Assembly (NCBI GenBank): GCA_046263255.1
Contig: JBHELD010000008.1
Span: 1 to 22,984, forward strand
Source: JALZEG01 sp046263255
Lineage (GTDB): Bacteria; Actinomycetota; CADDZG01; WHSQ01
Reading direction: 5' to 3'
Length of the DNA stretch: 22,984 bases
A program made the position numbers and the translations under genes. Below, in pieces: positions 8,901 to 16,480 of the stretch (its first letter is position 1; each line of letters opens with the position of its first letter). Below the pieces are notes generated by a model, which worked only from the letters and a program-made list of their open reading frames with translations, made no database searches and had not been told where the DNA came from.

Positions 8901-9759
8901 GCAGCACGATGTCGAAGTAGCTCTTGTCGAGGGTATTGAAGCCCCCCCTGGCCGCGGATGCCCACCCTTCGGAAACCCAAGCGCCTGCGAGCACCGCCAG
9001 GCCACGCTGCGCCGAGGAAAGGCTTCCTCGTTCCGCGGCGTCTCCCCTGTGGACGACGACGTGGTCGCCCGGACCGATCTCCGACAGGAGCTTCCACAGC
9101 AACATCGGCACGCCGGCGACATCCACGAGGCAGAGAAGCGGATGATTGGCCGTGCCGGTCAGCTCGAAGCCTTCGCTTGTCCTCAGTCGCAGCGTTTCGT
9201 GCGTTCCGCTGTGGAAGAGCTTCGTCGCCCGTACCGGGTTGCCGGCCCGGTCGATCACCTTCAGGTCGAGATCGGCCTCGGAATCCGGCGCGACCTCGGC
9301 GAGCTCGTCGATCCGGTGCGTTCCCGCGACCGTGCGAACCAGGGTGGCGCCGGCTACGCAGTACCGCATCGCCGCCGGCGCGTCGCCGTCTATCGAGCCG
9401 AAGTTCCCCTGGCCGTCGATCAACAGGTTGCGCGTCGAGAAGTCCTGCGCCAGGCGCGCCAGCGCGTCGTAGATCGACTGGTCGCCGTGCGGGTGGTACT
9501 TCTTCATGACGTCGCCGACGAGGGCCGCGCACTTGCGGAAGGGGCGGTCGGGCCGCAGCCCTGCCTCGAGGCCCGCGTACAGGATGCGCCGGTGCACCGG
9601 CTTCAGGCCGTCGCGCACGTCGGGCAGCGCGCGCGAGACGATCACCGACATCGCGTACTCGAGGAACGAGTACTGGACCTCCTCCTCGATCGTTATGTCG
9701 CTGATGGACGTGCCGTCGTCGTCGTCGGGAAGCCTGTCCTGGATCGGGTCGTCGGGCAT
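5977..9759 (-). CDS. gyrA: DNA gyrase subunit A precursor with in-frame intein
   Basis: A 1260-residue precursor of the gyrase subunit that cuts and rejoins DNA. Removing the intein (residues 134-552) leaves about 841 residues, normal for GyrA. The N-extein shows the active-site region AAMRY with catalytic Tyr133, and the drug-binding segment KYHPHGDQSIYDAL. The C-extein resumes at Thr553 (TECRLSKLAMELV) and contains the GSGGIAVGMATNIPPHN block, coiled-coil and C-terminal beta-pinwheel, with a GyrA box at about 964-971 (QGRGGRGV). The position equivalent to E. coli Ser83 is Gln94; the Asp87 equivalent is kept as Asp98. The ATG start is 7 nt after the gyrB stop, with ribosome site AAGAGG overlapping that stop, so gyrB and gyrA are co-transcribed. 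Confidence 0.97.
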   Translation of the reverse strand: MPDDPIQDRLPDDDDGTSISDITIEEEVQYSFLEYAMSVIVSRALPDVRDGLKPVHRRILYAGLEAGLRPDRPFRKCAALVGDVMKKYHPHGDQSIYDALARLAQDFSTRNLLIDGQGNFGSIDGDAPAAMRYCVAGATLVRTVAGTHRIDELAEVAPDSEADLDLKVIDRAGNPVRATKLFHSGTHETLRLRTSEGFELTGTANHPLLCLVDVAGVPMLLWKLLSEIGPGDHVVVHRGDAAERGSLSSAQRGLAVLAGAWVSEGWASAARGGFNTLDKSYFDIVLPAYDEIVGGPRYVSARVIRSGSVLHEIDLQDMTAFAASPLGEMVGHRRDAKRIPSFVWHASLAFKRVFLQALFEGDGSCSLLGRNTIQVCYSTRSGELAGDVQRLLLEFGIVSRQSLARRGEIKVVITNRREARLFAARVGFLGAKHMKLVRKLETVPTTSRALSGDLVPFVAEYVRAEGATAWRDREWLTKHDIDLIERWERDRDVILSKITSDEVRKVVEPLVDGRYFYARVASVEPAGVQSVYSIRVDSDDHSFLTNGFVSHNTECRLSKLAMELVRDIDEETVDFEPNYDGYEIQPKVLPARFPNLLVNGSGGIAVGMATNIPPHNLGEVVDAIVEILENPEIGGDKEKMLPALMRHIKGPDFPTGALVLGRHGIVDAYTTGRGSIKMRAVCEVEEGPRGNPRIVVTEIPYQVNKARLALKIAELVNAKEKRLEGIADLRDESSERGGMRLVIELKKNAVPQVVLNTLYKRTQLQDNFGVNMLALVDGVPRTLNLAEVVQEYITHQITVVTRRTRYRLRKAEERSHILEGLIVALDNIDEIVALIRAAADTEEARGGLMAGFGLTEIQANHILDMPLRRLTALEQDKIRDEHTELQRTIADLTDILANPARVREIIATELKEIRKRFADDRRTKLVPDEGEFDIEDLIADEDLVVSASRDGYVKSVPLDTYRRQGRGGRGVKGAALKEGDIVEHLLTTTAHAYLLMFSSNGRVYRLKAHEIPKRDRTARGTAVVNVVPMRPEDKVAAVIDTRDYESFRYLLIATKGGMVKKTLFREYDSSRREGIIAINLKEGDEVVRVRPTSGNDDVLLITKKGKSIRFSENAVRPMGRTATGVIGIRLDGDDEVVSCDVVAGADSEGELLVVTQFGYGKRTRISDFPRKGRGGKGVIAAKLTKPRGPIVGATIVRADDEVFLISDDGQVIRIPVKTISRQGRPTTGVRVMNLSGGTSVSALAPVVYEPGDNGQPRLVD
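8104..9360 (-). mobile_element. GyrA intein with LAGLIDADG-type homing endonuclease
   Basis: A 419-residue protein intron inserted directly after the gyrase catalytic tyrosine, the site used by mycobacterial GyrA inteins. Splicing residues are present: Cys1 (CVAGATLV), block B TGTANHPLL with its His, and the end GFVSHN with penultimate His and terminal Asn, followed by extein Thr. The first 100 and last 40 residues closely resemble the Mycobacterium xenopi GyrA mini-intein as I recall it (TANHPLLCLVDVAGVP is shared). Between them lies a two-motif endonuclease: LAVLAGAWVSEGW at intein residues 122-133 and QALFEGDGS at about 223-231, with acidic residues Glu and Asp retained. The reading frame is intact, so both splicing and homing look possible; activity is not shown by sequence. 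By eye, base composition is less GC-rich than the flanking gyrA. Confidence 0.96.
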
Positions 9760-9766
9760 GAGCCTC

Positions 9767-11722
9767 TTAGATGTCCAGGAACCGGATGTCCTTGGAGTTC
9801 TTTTGGATGAACTCCTTGCGAGCCTCGACGTCGTCGCCCATCAACCTCGAGAACATGTCGGCGGCGAGAGAGCTCTCCTCCAGCGTCACGCGAAGGAGCG
9901 TCCTTCGCTGTGGGTCGAGCGTCGTCTCCCACAGCTCCGACGGGTTCATCTCCCCAAGGCCCTTGAAGCGCGAGGCCTCGATCTTCGACCCGTTGTTCGC
10001 GGCCTTGAACGCGTCGAGCTCCTCGTCGTTGCGGAAGTAGTGGACCTTGCCCTTGTAGGGCACGCGGTAGAGCGGGGGCTGCGCGACGTAGACGTATCCG
10101 TTCTCGATCAGCGGGCGCATGTGGCGGAAGAAGAACGTCAGCAGCAACGTCTTGATGTGCGCGCCGTCCACGTCCGCGTCGGCCATCGAGACGATCTTGT
10201 GGTACCGGCACTTCTCGAGGTCGAACTCCTCGCCGATGCCCGTGCCGATCGCGGTGATGATCGCCTGGATCTCCTTGTTCTCGAGCATCTTCGCGAGCCG
10301 CGCGCGCTCGACGTTGAGGATCTTGCCCCGCAAGGGGAGGATCGCCTGGAACTCGCGCTGGCGCGCCTGTTTGGCGCTGCCGCCGGCGGAGTCGCCCTCG
10401 ACGATCAGCAGCTCTGCCTCGTCGGGATTGCGCGTCTGGCAGTCGGCCAGCTTGCCCGGCAGAGTCGACGACTCGAGCAGCGACTTGCGCCGCACGAGGT
10501 CACGCGCCTTGCGTGCCTCGAGACGGGCCCGCTGAGCCGACACGGCCTTGTTGCAGATCGCACGCGCCTCGGCCGGGTGCTCTTCCATGAACTCCGCGAA
10601 CTTCTGGTTCATCGACGTCTCGACGAACGAGCGGATCTCGGTGTTGCCGAGCTTCGTCTTCGTCTGGCCCTCGAACTGCGGGTCGCGCAGCTTCACCGAG
10701 ACGATGGCGGTGAGGCCCTCGCGGCAGTCCTCGCCCGTGAAGCTCTCGTCCTTCTCCTTCAGGATGCTCTTGTCGCGCGCGTACTTCGAGATCACGCGCG
10801 TGAGCGCGCGGCGGAAGCCCTCTTCGTGCATCCCGCCCTCGTGCGTGTTGATGTTGTTCGCGAAGGTGAAGATGTCCTCGTTGAACAACGACGTCCACTG
10901 CATCGCGATCTCGACCTCGTGGCCCTCGGCCTTCGCCTCGAAGTACACGGGACGCTTGTTGACCGGCTCGCGAGCGGAGTTCAGGTGCTTCACGAAGTCG
11001 ACGATCCCGCCGGTGTACCTGAAGGTCTCCTCCTCGGCGGGCTCGACGCGCCGGTCGATCAGGCGGATCTCGAGGCCGCGGTTGAGGAACGCCATCTCGC
11101 GCAGGCGCTGCGCGAGCGTCTCGAGCTTGAACTCCCGCTCCTCGGTGAAGATCAGGGGGTCGGGCCAGAACGTGACGGTGGTGCCCGTCCGCTTCGCGGG
11201 TTTGACCTTCTTCAGCGGCGAGAGCGGGCGGCCGCGCTCGTACTCCTGGCGGTGAAGGAAGCCGTCGCGCACGATCTCGAGCTCGAGGCGCTCCGACAGA
11301 GCGTTGACGACCGACACGCCGACGCCGTGGAGGCCGCCCGACACCTGGTACCCCTTGCCCTCGAACTTCCCTCCCGCGTGCAGCGTCGTGAGGACGACCT
11401 CGGCCGCAGGAACCTTCTTCTTGCCCTTCGCCTCGATCGGATCGACCGGGATGCCGCGCCCGTCGTCCGAGACGCGGCAGCCGCCGTCGGCGAGCAGCTC
11501 GACGACGATCCTGTCGCAGAAACCGGCCATGGCCTCGTCGACCGCGTTGTCCACGACCTCGTAGACGAGGTGATGCAGACCGCGGACGCCGGTCGACCCG
11601 ATGTACATCCCCGGTCGCTTTCGGACGGGATCGAGGCCCTCGAGGACCGTGATGTCCTGACCGGTGTACGAGCCGTGGCGGCGCGCCTTGGCCGTCTCGG
11701 ATGCGCTGTTGGGCACGCTCAT
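9767..11722 (-). CDS. gyrB: DNA gyrase subunit B
   Basis: A 651-residue ATPase subunit of gyrase; with GyrA it introduces negative supercoils using ATP. The GHKL ATP site is visible as VVDNAVDEA (Asn59), DDGRGIP (86-92) and GGLHGVG (129-135). The TOPRIM metal site is visible as EGDSAGG (443-449) and DADVDG (515-520); the residue before the latter is Ala where Thr is usual (MADADVDG). No GyrB intein is present. The ATG at 11722 has a clear AGAGG ribosome site 4 nt upstream. It is separated from the DUF721 gene by 180 nt, which probably carries its own promoter, and gyrA follows after 7 nt. Confidence 0.97.
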   Translation of the reverse strand: MSVPNSASETAKARRHGSYTGQDITVLEGLDPVRKRPGMYIGSTGVRGLHHLVYEVVDNAVDEAMAGFCDRIVVELLADGGCRVSDDGRGIPVDPIEAKGKKKVPAAEVVLTTLHAGGKFEGKGYQVSGGLHGVGVSVVNALSERLELEIVRDGFLHRQEYERGRPLSPLKKVKPAKRTGTTVTFWPDPLIFTEEREFKLETLAQRLREMAFLNRGLEIRLIDRRVEPAEEETFRYTGGIVDFVKHLNSAREPVNKRPVYFEAKAEGHEVEIAMQWTSLFNEDIFTFANNINTHEGGMHEEGFRRALTRVISKYARDKSILKEKDESFTGEDCREGLTAIVSVKLRDPQFEGQTKTKLGNTEIRSFVETSMNQKFAEFMEEHPAEARAICNKAVSAQRARLEARKARDLVRRKSLLESSTLPGKLADCQTRNPDEAELLIVEGDSAGGSAKQARQREFQAILPLRGKILNVERARLAKMLENKEIQAIITAIGTGIGEEFDLEKCRYHKIVSMADADVDGAHIKTLLLTFFFRHMRPLIENGYVYVAQPPLYRVPYKGKVHYFRNDEELDAFKAANNGSKIEASRFKGLGEMNPSELWETTLDPQRRTLLRVTLEESSLAADMFSRLMGDDVEARKEFIQKNSKDIRFLDI

Positions 11723-11902
11723 GTACCTCTATTCCGAACGGTCGGACCGCTGCCGCGTATGGCGGCCGCCACACCCTGGTGAAGCGTCTCTCACAGGCCG
11801 TCGAGGACGCGCCGGCGAGAGGGTCCGAGAGGTGGGTTCACAGGCTGAAATCCTATCATCTACCAGGGGATTTAGAGGATTCGACCGGCGGCGAAGCGGC
11901 CC
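11723..11902. other. gyrB upstream region
   Basis: A 180-nt gap between the DUF721 stop and gyrB. It is AT-richer than its surroundings around 11847-11880. On the minus strand it reads GATGATAGGATTTC, where TAGGAT could be a -10 element, but no good -35 lies at the right distance. A gyrase promoter responsive to supercoiling is expected here; only the general location is supported. No terminator hairpin for the recF/DUF721 transcript was recognised. Confidence 0.35.
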
Positions 11903-12337
11903 TTACGAGCGGCGCCTGGCCCATGCCCGGCGCGCTCGTTCGAGCGCCTCGGCAGGGTCTGCCGGCCGCTCCCGCGCGGCTCCGTCGGCGGGCTCGCCCG
12001 CGGCGTCCGAACGGGCCGCGGGGACGTGGGCGCGCGCGGGGCGCGGCCCCGTCCAGACCCTCACCTCCTTGACGAGGGGCAGGCCCGTCACCGCGTTGAC
12101 GCGGCTCCGTATCTCGGCCGCGAGGTAGCCGATCTCGGTCGCCCACGCGGGCGAGTCGGCGCGGACCCTCAGCACGCCCGCCCGGAGCGACGTCGGCTCC
12201 GCGTGCGCCGCGACGTCCGGCCCGACGACGTCGTTCCATCGCGCCCACACCCGCCCCGTCGCCTCCGGTGACGGGATCCCGAGGCGCTTCGTCGCGTCTG
12301 CCAGGACGTCCTTCAGCCGGAGCGGCTCGTCATCCAC
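11903..12337 (-). CDS. DUF721 / DciA-family protein
   Basis: A 144-residue protein of the DUF721 family, which includes DciA, the replicative helicase loader or operator of bacteria lacking DnaC/DnaI. The family core is seen at residues 30-95: WARWNDVVGPDVAAHAEP, then LRVRADSPAWATEIGYL. The last 45 residues are a disordered Ala/Arg/Pro-rich tail. The start is GTG at 12337-12335, overlapping the recF stop by 8 nt, so it is translated with recF as in many actinobacteria. A role at the replication fork is inferred from family and position, between recF and gyrB close to dnaA. Confidence 0.85.
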   Translation of the reverse strand: MDDEPLRLKDVLADATKRLGIPSPEATGRVWARWNDVVGPDVAAHAEPTSLRAGVLRVRADSPAWATEIGYLAAEIRSRVNAVTGLPLVKEVRVWTGPRPARAHVPAARSDAAGEPADGAARERPADPAEALERARRAWARRRS

Positions 12338-13481
12338 GCGCGCGCACCCTGCCCGCCGATACCTCGAGGACCCTCTCGGGCGCCAGCGCCTCGACGCCCT
12401 CCGGCTCGGCCGTAGACACGACCGTCTGCCCGATCGACCGCACGGCGTCGGCGAGCCAGGCGCGCCGCGACGGATCGAGCTCTGAGAACACGTCGTCGAG
12501 CAGCAGGACGGGCTCCTCCCCCAGCGCGTCGGAGAGCAGGTCGTGCTCGCCGAGCTTCAGCGCGAGCGCGCACGTGCGCTGGTCACCTTGCGACGCGTAC
12601 GTCCGCGCGTCGACCGGTGAGCCCTCCCCTGCACCGAGCAGCACCGTCACGTCGTCGCGCTGGGGACCGACGAGGCTCACCCCGCGCTCGACCTCGCGGG
12701 GCCGAACCGCCGCGATCGCATCACGCAGGCGCTCCTCGAGGACCGGCGCCTCCGAGGGGACGGTCTCGACGACGCCCGTGGCGTCCTCGCCGGCGATCCA
12801 GGAGCTCGCGTACTCGAGCTCGAGCCGTCCGGCGCCCGCGACCTCCTCGTACCGCTTCGCCGCCGCCGGCATCAGCCCGGCGAGCGCCTCCAGGCGCGCC
12901 GCCGTCAGCGCGCCGCCGGAACGCGCGAGCGCGGAATCCCATACGTCGAGGGTCGCCCCGACGCTCGCCGAGCCGGCGCGCGGCGCGGTCTTCAGAAGCG
13001 CGTTGCGCTGCTTCAACGTCCGCTCGAACTCGCGCCTGAGGCCGTCGCGTGCAGGACGCAGCTTCACCACGAGGTCGTCGATGAACCTGCGCCGGCCGTC
13101 CGGTGAGCCCTTGATCAGCGAGAGCTCGTCGGGGCCGAAGAACACGCTCACGCAGACGTCGCCCAGGAGCCGCGGCTGCACCGGCGTCTTGTTGAGCAGC
13201 GCGCGGGTTCCCTTGCCCGGCCTGATCTCCAGATCGATCCGCAGCGCGCGCCCGCGCCGCTCGGCCCCCGCGTGCAGCAGCGCGCGCTCGCACCCGTGAC
13301 GGACGAGAGCCGCATCCGCGGCCCGGGGAGATCCGAAGCCGCTCAGGCAGTGGACCGCCTCGAGCAGGTTCGTCTTTCCCTGCGCGTTGGGCCCGACGAC
13401 GAGGTTCAACCCCCGCGACAGCTCGAGGGACTCGCGCTCGTAGTTCCGCCAGTCCTCGAGCGTCAGCGCGTCTACCCGCAC
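12330..13481 (-). CDS. recF: DNA replication and repair protein RecF
   Basis: A 383-residue SMC/ABC-like ATPase that helps load RecA at single-strand gaps. Motifs are Walker A GPNAQGKT (residues 30-37), signature-like ASQGDQRT (296-303) and Walker B VLLLDDVFSELD (325-336), the order and spacing expected for RecF. The start is GTG at 13481-13479, with a strong AGGAGG ribosome site only 3 nt upstream that overlaps the dnaN stop; the gap to dnaN is 7 nt. Length is normal. It is part of a dnaN-recF-DUF721 unit. Confidence 0.96.
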   Translation of the reverse strand: MRVDALTLEDWRNYERESLELSRGLNLVVGPNAQGKTNLLEAVHCLSGFGSPRAADAALVRHGCERALLHAGAERRGRALRIDLEIRPGKGTRALLNKTPVQPRLLGDVCVSVFFGPDELSLIKGSPDGRRRFIDDLVVKLRPARDGLRREFERTLKQRNALLKTAPRAGSASVGATLDVWDSALARSGGALTAARLEALAGLMPAAAKRYEEVAGAGRLELEYASSWIAGEDATGVVETVPSEAPVLEERLRDAIAAVRPREVERGVSLVGPQRDDVTVLLGAGEGSPVDARTYASQGDQRTCALALKLGEHDLLSDALGEEPVLLLDDVFSELDPSRRAWLADAVRSIGQTVVSTAEPEGVEALAPERVLEVSAGRVRARG

Positions 13482-13488
13482 GTGCCTC

Positions 13489-14631
13489 CTACGACAGACG
13501 TACCGGCATCAGCAGATACGTGTAGTCCTCGTCGTTCTCACCACGAAGGATCGCCGGCTTCAAGCCGTCGGAGACCTCGATGACGATCCTCTCCGACAGG
13601 ATCCCGGACGCGCCGTCCTGGAGGAAGCCGGGGTTGAAGGCGATCACGAGCGGCTCGCCCCGGTACTCGGCGTCGACGACCTCCTGGCCCTCCCCCACGT
13701 CGGGCGTGTGGGCCGAGACCTCGAGCTCCGCGCCGAGCTGGAGCTTCACCGGCAGGTTGTTCTGGGCCAGCAGCCCGACGCGCTTCGTGACCTCGAGCAG
13801 CGCCTCGCGCTCGACCGTCAGCGCGTTCGGGTAGCCCTGCGGGATGAGCTGGCGGTAGTTCGGGAACTCGCCCTCGATGAACCGGGAGCCGATCACCGAC
13901 TCGCCGCCCCCGGAGCCCTCGCCCGCAGCCGGGATCGCGAACGCGACCAGGTTCTCCTTCACGGTGGCCCGCACCGCGCCACCGGCGCCTTGAAGCGCCC
14001 GCGTCAGCTCGTGGAGCGCCCGCGCCGGGAGGATGACCTTGCGCAGCTCGGCCGGCCCTCCCTCGACCTTCAGGGACCGGACTCCCAGCCGGTACGAGTC
14101 GGTTGCCGCGAGCGTGAGGCTCCCGGACTCGATCTCCCACAACACACCCGTCAGCACCTGGCGGCTCTCGTCGCCCGACGCGCTCCTGACGACCTGCGAC
14201 AGCGCCGTCGCCAGCATGCCGGCGTCCACGTCGACCACGACGCCCTCGGCGTCGTCCTCGTCGCGGCCCTCGATCGGGAGCGTAGGGTAGTCGTCGGGCG
14301 CCAGCGACTTGACGCGGAAGTTCCCCCGGCCCGACCCGATCTCGACCTCGCCCTCACCCCCGCCCACGCTCACCTGACCGGTCGACAGGCTTCTGCTCAT
14401 CTCGCCGAACAGACGGCCCGGCACGATCGTCTTCCCCGGCTCGTCGACGCCGGCCTTGAACGACGTCTCCATCGTGAGCTCGAGATCCGTGGCGGCGACG
14501 GTCACGGCCCCGTCCTCCGCGGCCTCGATCCGCAGGCCCGACAGCACGGGCAGGGTCGCGCGATTGGAGATCGCGCGCGACGCGAACTGCACCGCCTCGA
14601 GAAGATCGTCGCGCTCACACCGGAACTTCAT
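13489..14631 (-). CDS. dnaN: DNA polymerase III sliding clamp (beta subunit)
   Basis: A 380-residue beta clamp, forming a ring that tethers the polymerase to DNA. It begins MKFRCERDDLLEAVQFASRAISNRATLPVLSGLRIEA, the classic first-domain sequence, and ends with the characteristic DEDYTYLLMPVRLS, part of the peptide-binding pocket. The three repeated domains span the whole length. The ATG has a GGGAGG ribosome site with 6-7 nt spacing. It lies 282 nt from dnaA and is followed at 7 nt by recF. A possible promoter lies in the upstream spacer (minus-strand TAGGGT at 14667-14662). Confidence 0.97.
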   Translation of the reverse strand: MKFRCERDDLLEAVQFASRAISNRATLPVLSGLRIEAAEDGAVTVAATDLELTMETSFKAGVDEPGKTIVPGRLFGEMSRSLSTGQVSVGGGEGEVEIGSGRGNFRVKSLAPDDYPTLPIEGRDEDDAEGVVVDVDAGMLATALSQVVRSASGDESRQVLTGVLWEIESGSLTLAATDSYRLGVRSLKVEGGPAELRKVILPARALHELTRALQGAGGAVRATVKENLVAFAIPAAGEGSGGGESVIGSRFIEGEFPNYRQLIPQGYPNALTVEREALLEVTKRVGLLAQNNLPVKLQLGAELEVSAHTPDVGEGQEVVDAEYRGEPLVIAFNPGFLQDGASGILSERIVIEVSDGLKPAILRGENDEDYTYLLMPVRLS

Positions 14632-14913
14632 AGTGTTCCTCCCATCTGCCCGTTCGGATACACCCTAGAGAATCGCTGTGACAAGAAATCTCGTACGACG
14701 AGCTCGGGACTCACTGCTTCGGATACTGATTTAGATCTTCTGGTAGTCCTTCGTAGGTCTTGTTGGCCATGCGGATAAGCTTCGTCGCCGCTGGTCACGC
14801 CCGGTGTCGCAGAGCGCGTCCGGTGTTTGCAACGACGTCGAGATTCGGGAGAAACGTCGCGAAAGGCCGTGAGGAAGGCATTCGCTCCACAGTGCGCGCA
14901 GCCGGCGTCGGTG
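14632..14913. other. dnaA-dnaN spacer, candidate oriC
   Basis: A 282-nt non-coding gap at the usual actinobacterial oriC position. DnaA-box-like sites are weak: TTATCCGCA on the minus strand (14778-14770), TTATGCACG (14914-14922, overlapping the dnaA stop) and a TCCACA core at 14886-14891. An AT-richer patch at 14721-14765 contains GAT triplets spaced by three bases (14722-14736), possibly part of an unwinding element. On the minus strand TTGTCA (14684-14679) and TAGGGT (14667-14662) are promoter-like but are not correctly spaced from each other. It could equally be only the dnaN leader. Confidence 0.45.
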
Positions 14914-16335
14914 TTATGCACGAGCGGCCTGTTGGCGGATCCGCGTGGTCAGCTCTTCGACCTGCTGGTAGCAGCTCTGACGCTCCTTCATCTGCTGGCG
15001 GATCTTGTGCATTGCGTAGAGGACGGTCGAGTGGTCGCGGCCCCCGAACCGTTCCCCGATCTTCGGAAGCGAGAGGTCGGTGAGCTCCCGGCAGAGGTAC
15101 ATCGCCATCTGACGGGCGTTGACGAGAGGTCTCGAACGGCTGGAAGAGCAGATCTCCTCCGCGGTCACGTCGTAGTAGTCGGCCGCGACGGAGACGACGA
15201 GGTCGGACGTCACCCGGGCCTCGCGCGTGTCGGGGAGAAGCGTCTTCAGAACTTGTTGGGCGAGGTCGAGCGAGAGGTCGGAGCGCGTGAGCGACGCGTA
15301 CGCCGCGACGCGGATGAGGGCGCCCTCGAGCTCGCGGATGTTCGTCTGGATGCGGCTGGCGATGAACGACATGACGTCGTGCCCCACGACCAATCTCTCG
15401 GTCTCGGCCTTCTTCTGGAGGATGGCGAGACGCGTCTCGAGGTCGGGTGGCTGGATGTCGGTGATGAGCCCCCACTCGAAGCGCGTCCGGAGCCTCTCCT
15501 CCAGCGTCGAGATCTTCTTGGGGGGGCGGTCCGACGTGATGACGATCTGGCTCTTGGGATGGAGCGCGTTGAACGTGTGGAAGAACTCCTCCTGCGTGCG
15601 CTCCTTGCCCTCGAGGAACTGGATGTCGTCGATCAACAGGAGGTGCGCGACGCGGTAGCGCCGGTGGAAGCTCGGGATGTTGCGGCGCTGCAGGGCGACG
15701 ATGAAGTCGTTCATGAACTGTTCGGTCGACACGTAGCGGACGACCGTGCGGGGGTGCAACTGCTGCGCGTAGCGGCCGATCGCGTGCAGGAGGTGGGTCT
15801 TCCCGAGACCGGCGCCGCCGTAGATGAAGAGCGGGTTGTAGGCATGAGCCGGAGCTTCGGCGACCGCCAGGGCTGCGGCGTGCGCGAACCGGTTGGACGA
15901 GCCGATGACGAACGAGTCGAAGGTGTAATTGGGGTGGAAGACGTCGTCGGGGACGAGCGTGTCGTCCTCGCCGGCGGGAAGGGTGACGACTGCGGGGGCG
16001 GGAGAGGGTTCGTCGCCGTACGAGGGGTCCGCGAGGATCGCGACCTCGAGGGGGCGGCCGGCCGCGGCCGTGACCGACGTGACGAGCGGTTCCAGGAAGC
16101 GGCCCTCGATCCAGTCCTTCGTGAAGTGGTTGGGGACTCCGAGGACGAGCGTGTCGCCGTCGAGCCCCACCGGAATCGTGCGTCCGAACCATGCCGAGAA
16201 GTTGCTCTCGGTGAGCGCGCCCTTCAGGTCCTGCGCGGCGCGGCTCCAGATCGCGGCAGCCGGCGAGTCTTCGGCGGGCTCTCCGTCGAGCGTGACAGAC
16301 GCAGACGAAGCTTCACCGATCGAGGTGCTGTGCAT
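14914..16335 (-). CDS. dnaA: chromosomal replication initiator DnaA
   Basis: A 473-residue AAA+ protein that binds DnaA boxes and opens the origin. Domain I is seen at residues 28-85 (FSAWFGRTIPV...VPNHFTKDWIE). A variable linker spans about 90-135. The AAA+ core has Walker A GGAGLGKT (173-180) and Walker B LLLIDDIQF (232-240). The DNA-binding domain IV carries the signature GGRDHSTVLYA (431-441). The start ATG 16335 follows a GGGGAGGG ribosome site at 7 nt; a longer open frame to 16500 crosses DnaA boxes and is rejected. Linker domain II is short compared with Streptomyces. It is divergent from rpmH and is likely autoregulated through the boxes upstream. Confidence 0.97.
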   Translation of the reverse strand: MHSTSIGEASSASVTLDGEPAEDSPAAAIWSRAAQDLKGALTESNFSAWFGRTIPVGLDGDTLVLGVPNHFTKDWIEGRFLEPLVTSVTAAAGRPLEVAILADPSYGDEPSPAPAVVTLPAGEDDTLVPDDVFHPNYTFDSFVIGSSNRFAHAAALAVAEAPAHAYNPLFIYGGAGLGKTHLLHAIGRYAQQLHPRTVVRYVSTEQFMNDFIVALQRRNIPSFHRRYRVAHLLLIDDIQFLEGKERTQEEFFHTFNALHPKSQIVITSDRPPKKISTLEERLRTRFEWGLITDIQPPDLETRLAILQKKAETERLVVGHDVMSFIASRIQTNIRELEGALIRVAAYASLTRSDLSLDLAQQVLKTLLPDTREARVTSDLVVSVAADYYDVTAEEICSSSRSRPLVNARQMAMYLCRELTDLSLPKIGERFGGRDHSTVLYAMHKIRQQMKERQSCYQQVEELTTRIRQQAARA

Positions 16336-16360
16336 GCGATGCCCTCCCCGTTTGCGCTCG

Positions 16361-16369
16361 TTTTCCACA
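16361..16369 (+). promoter_or_regulatory. DnaA box
   Basis: TTTTCCACA matches the relaxed DnaA-box consensus TTWTNCACA at every position. It lies 26 nt upstream of the dnaA start codon, inside the probable dnaA leader, where bound DnaA could repress its own gene. Confidence 0.6.
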
Positions 16370-16480
16370 TCCCCCGCGAGCTTCAGCGCGGTAGAGCGCC
16401 CGAGACCACCGCGCCGCCGCGATGCCACTGGGAGGACCAAAGGTAGGTCTGAGCAGGGAGAACCGCGGGGGCTAACAGGT

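Noticed and set aside
8104..9360. Frameshift or gene fusion as the cause of the long gyrA
   Set aside because: The insert is in frame, has complete splicing ends and sits at a known GyrA intein site.
8461..9810. A 449-residue plus-strand frame opposite the gyrA intein
   Set aside because: Arg/Asp/Val-rich shadow of the coding strand with no recognisable domain.
9506..11782. A 758-residue open frame on the plus strand opposite gyrB
   Set aside because: It mirrors the conserved gyrB codons, has biased composition and no family match; long antisense frames are expected at this GC content.
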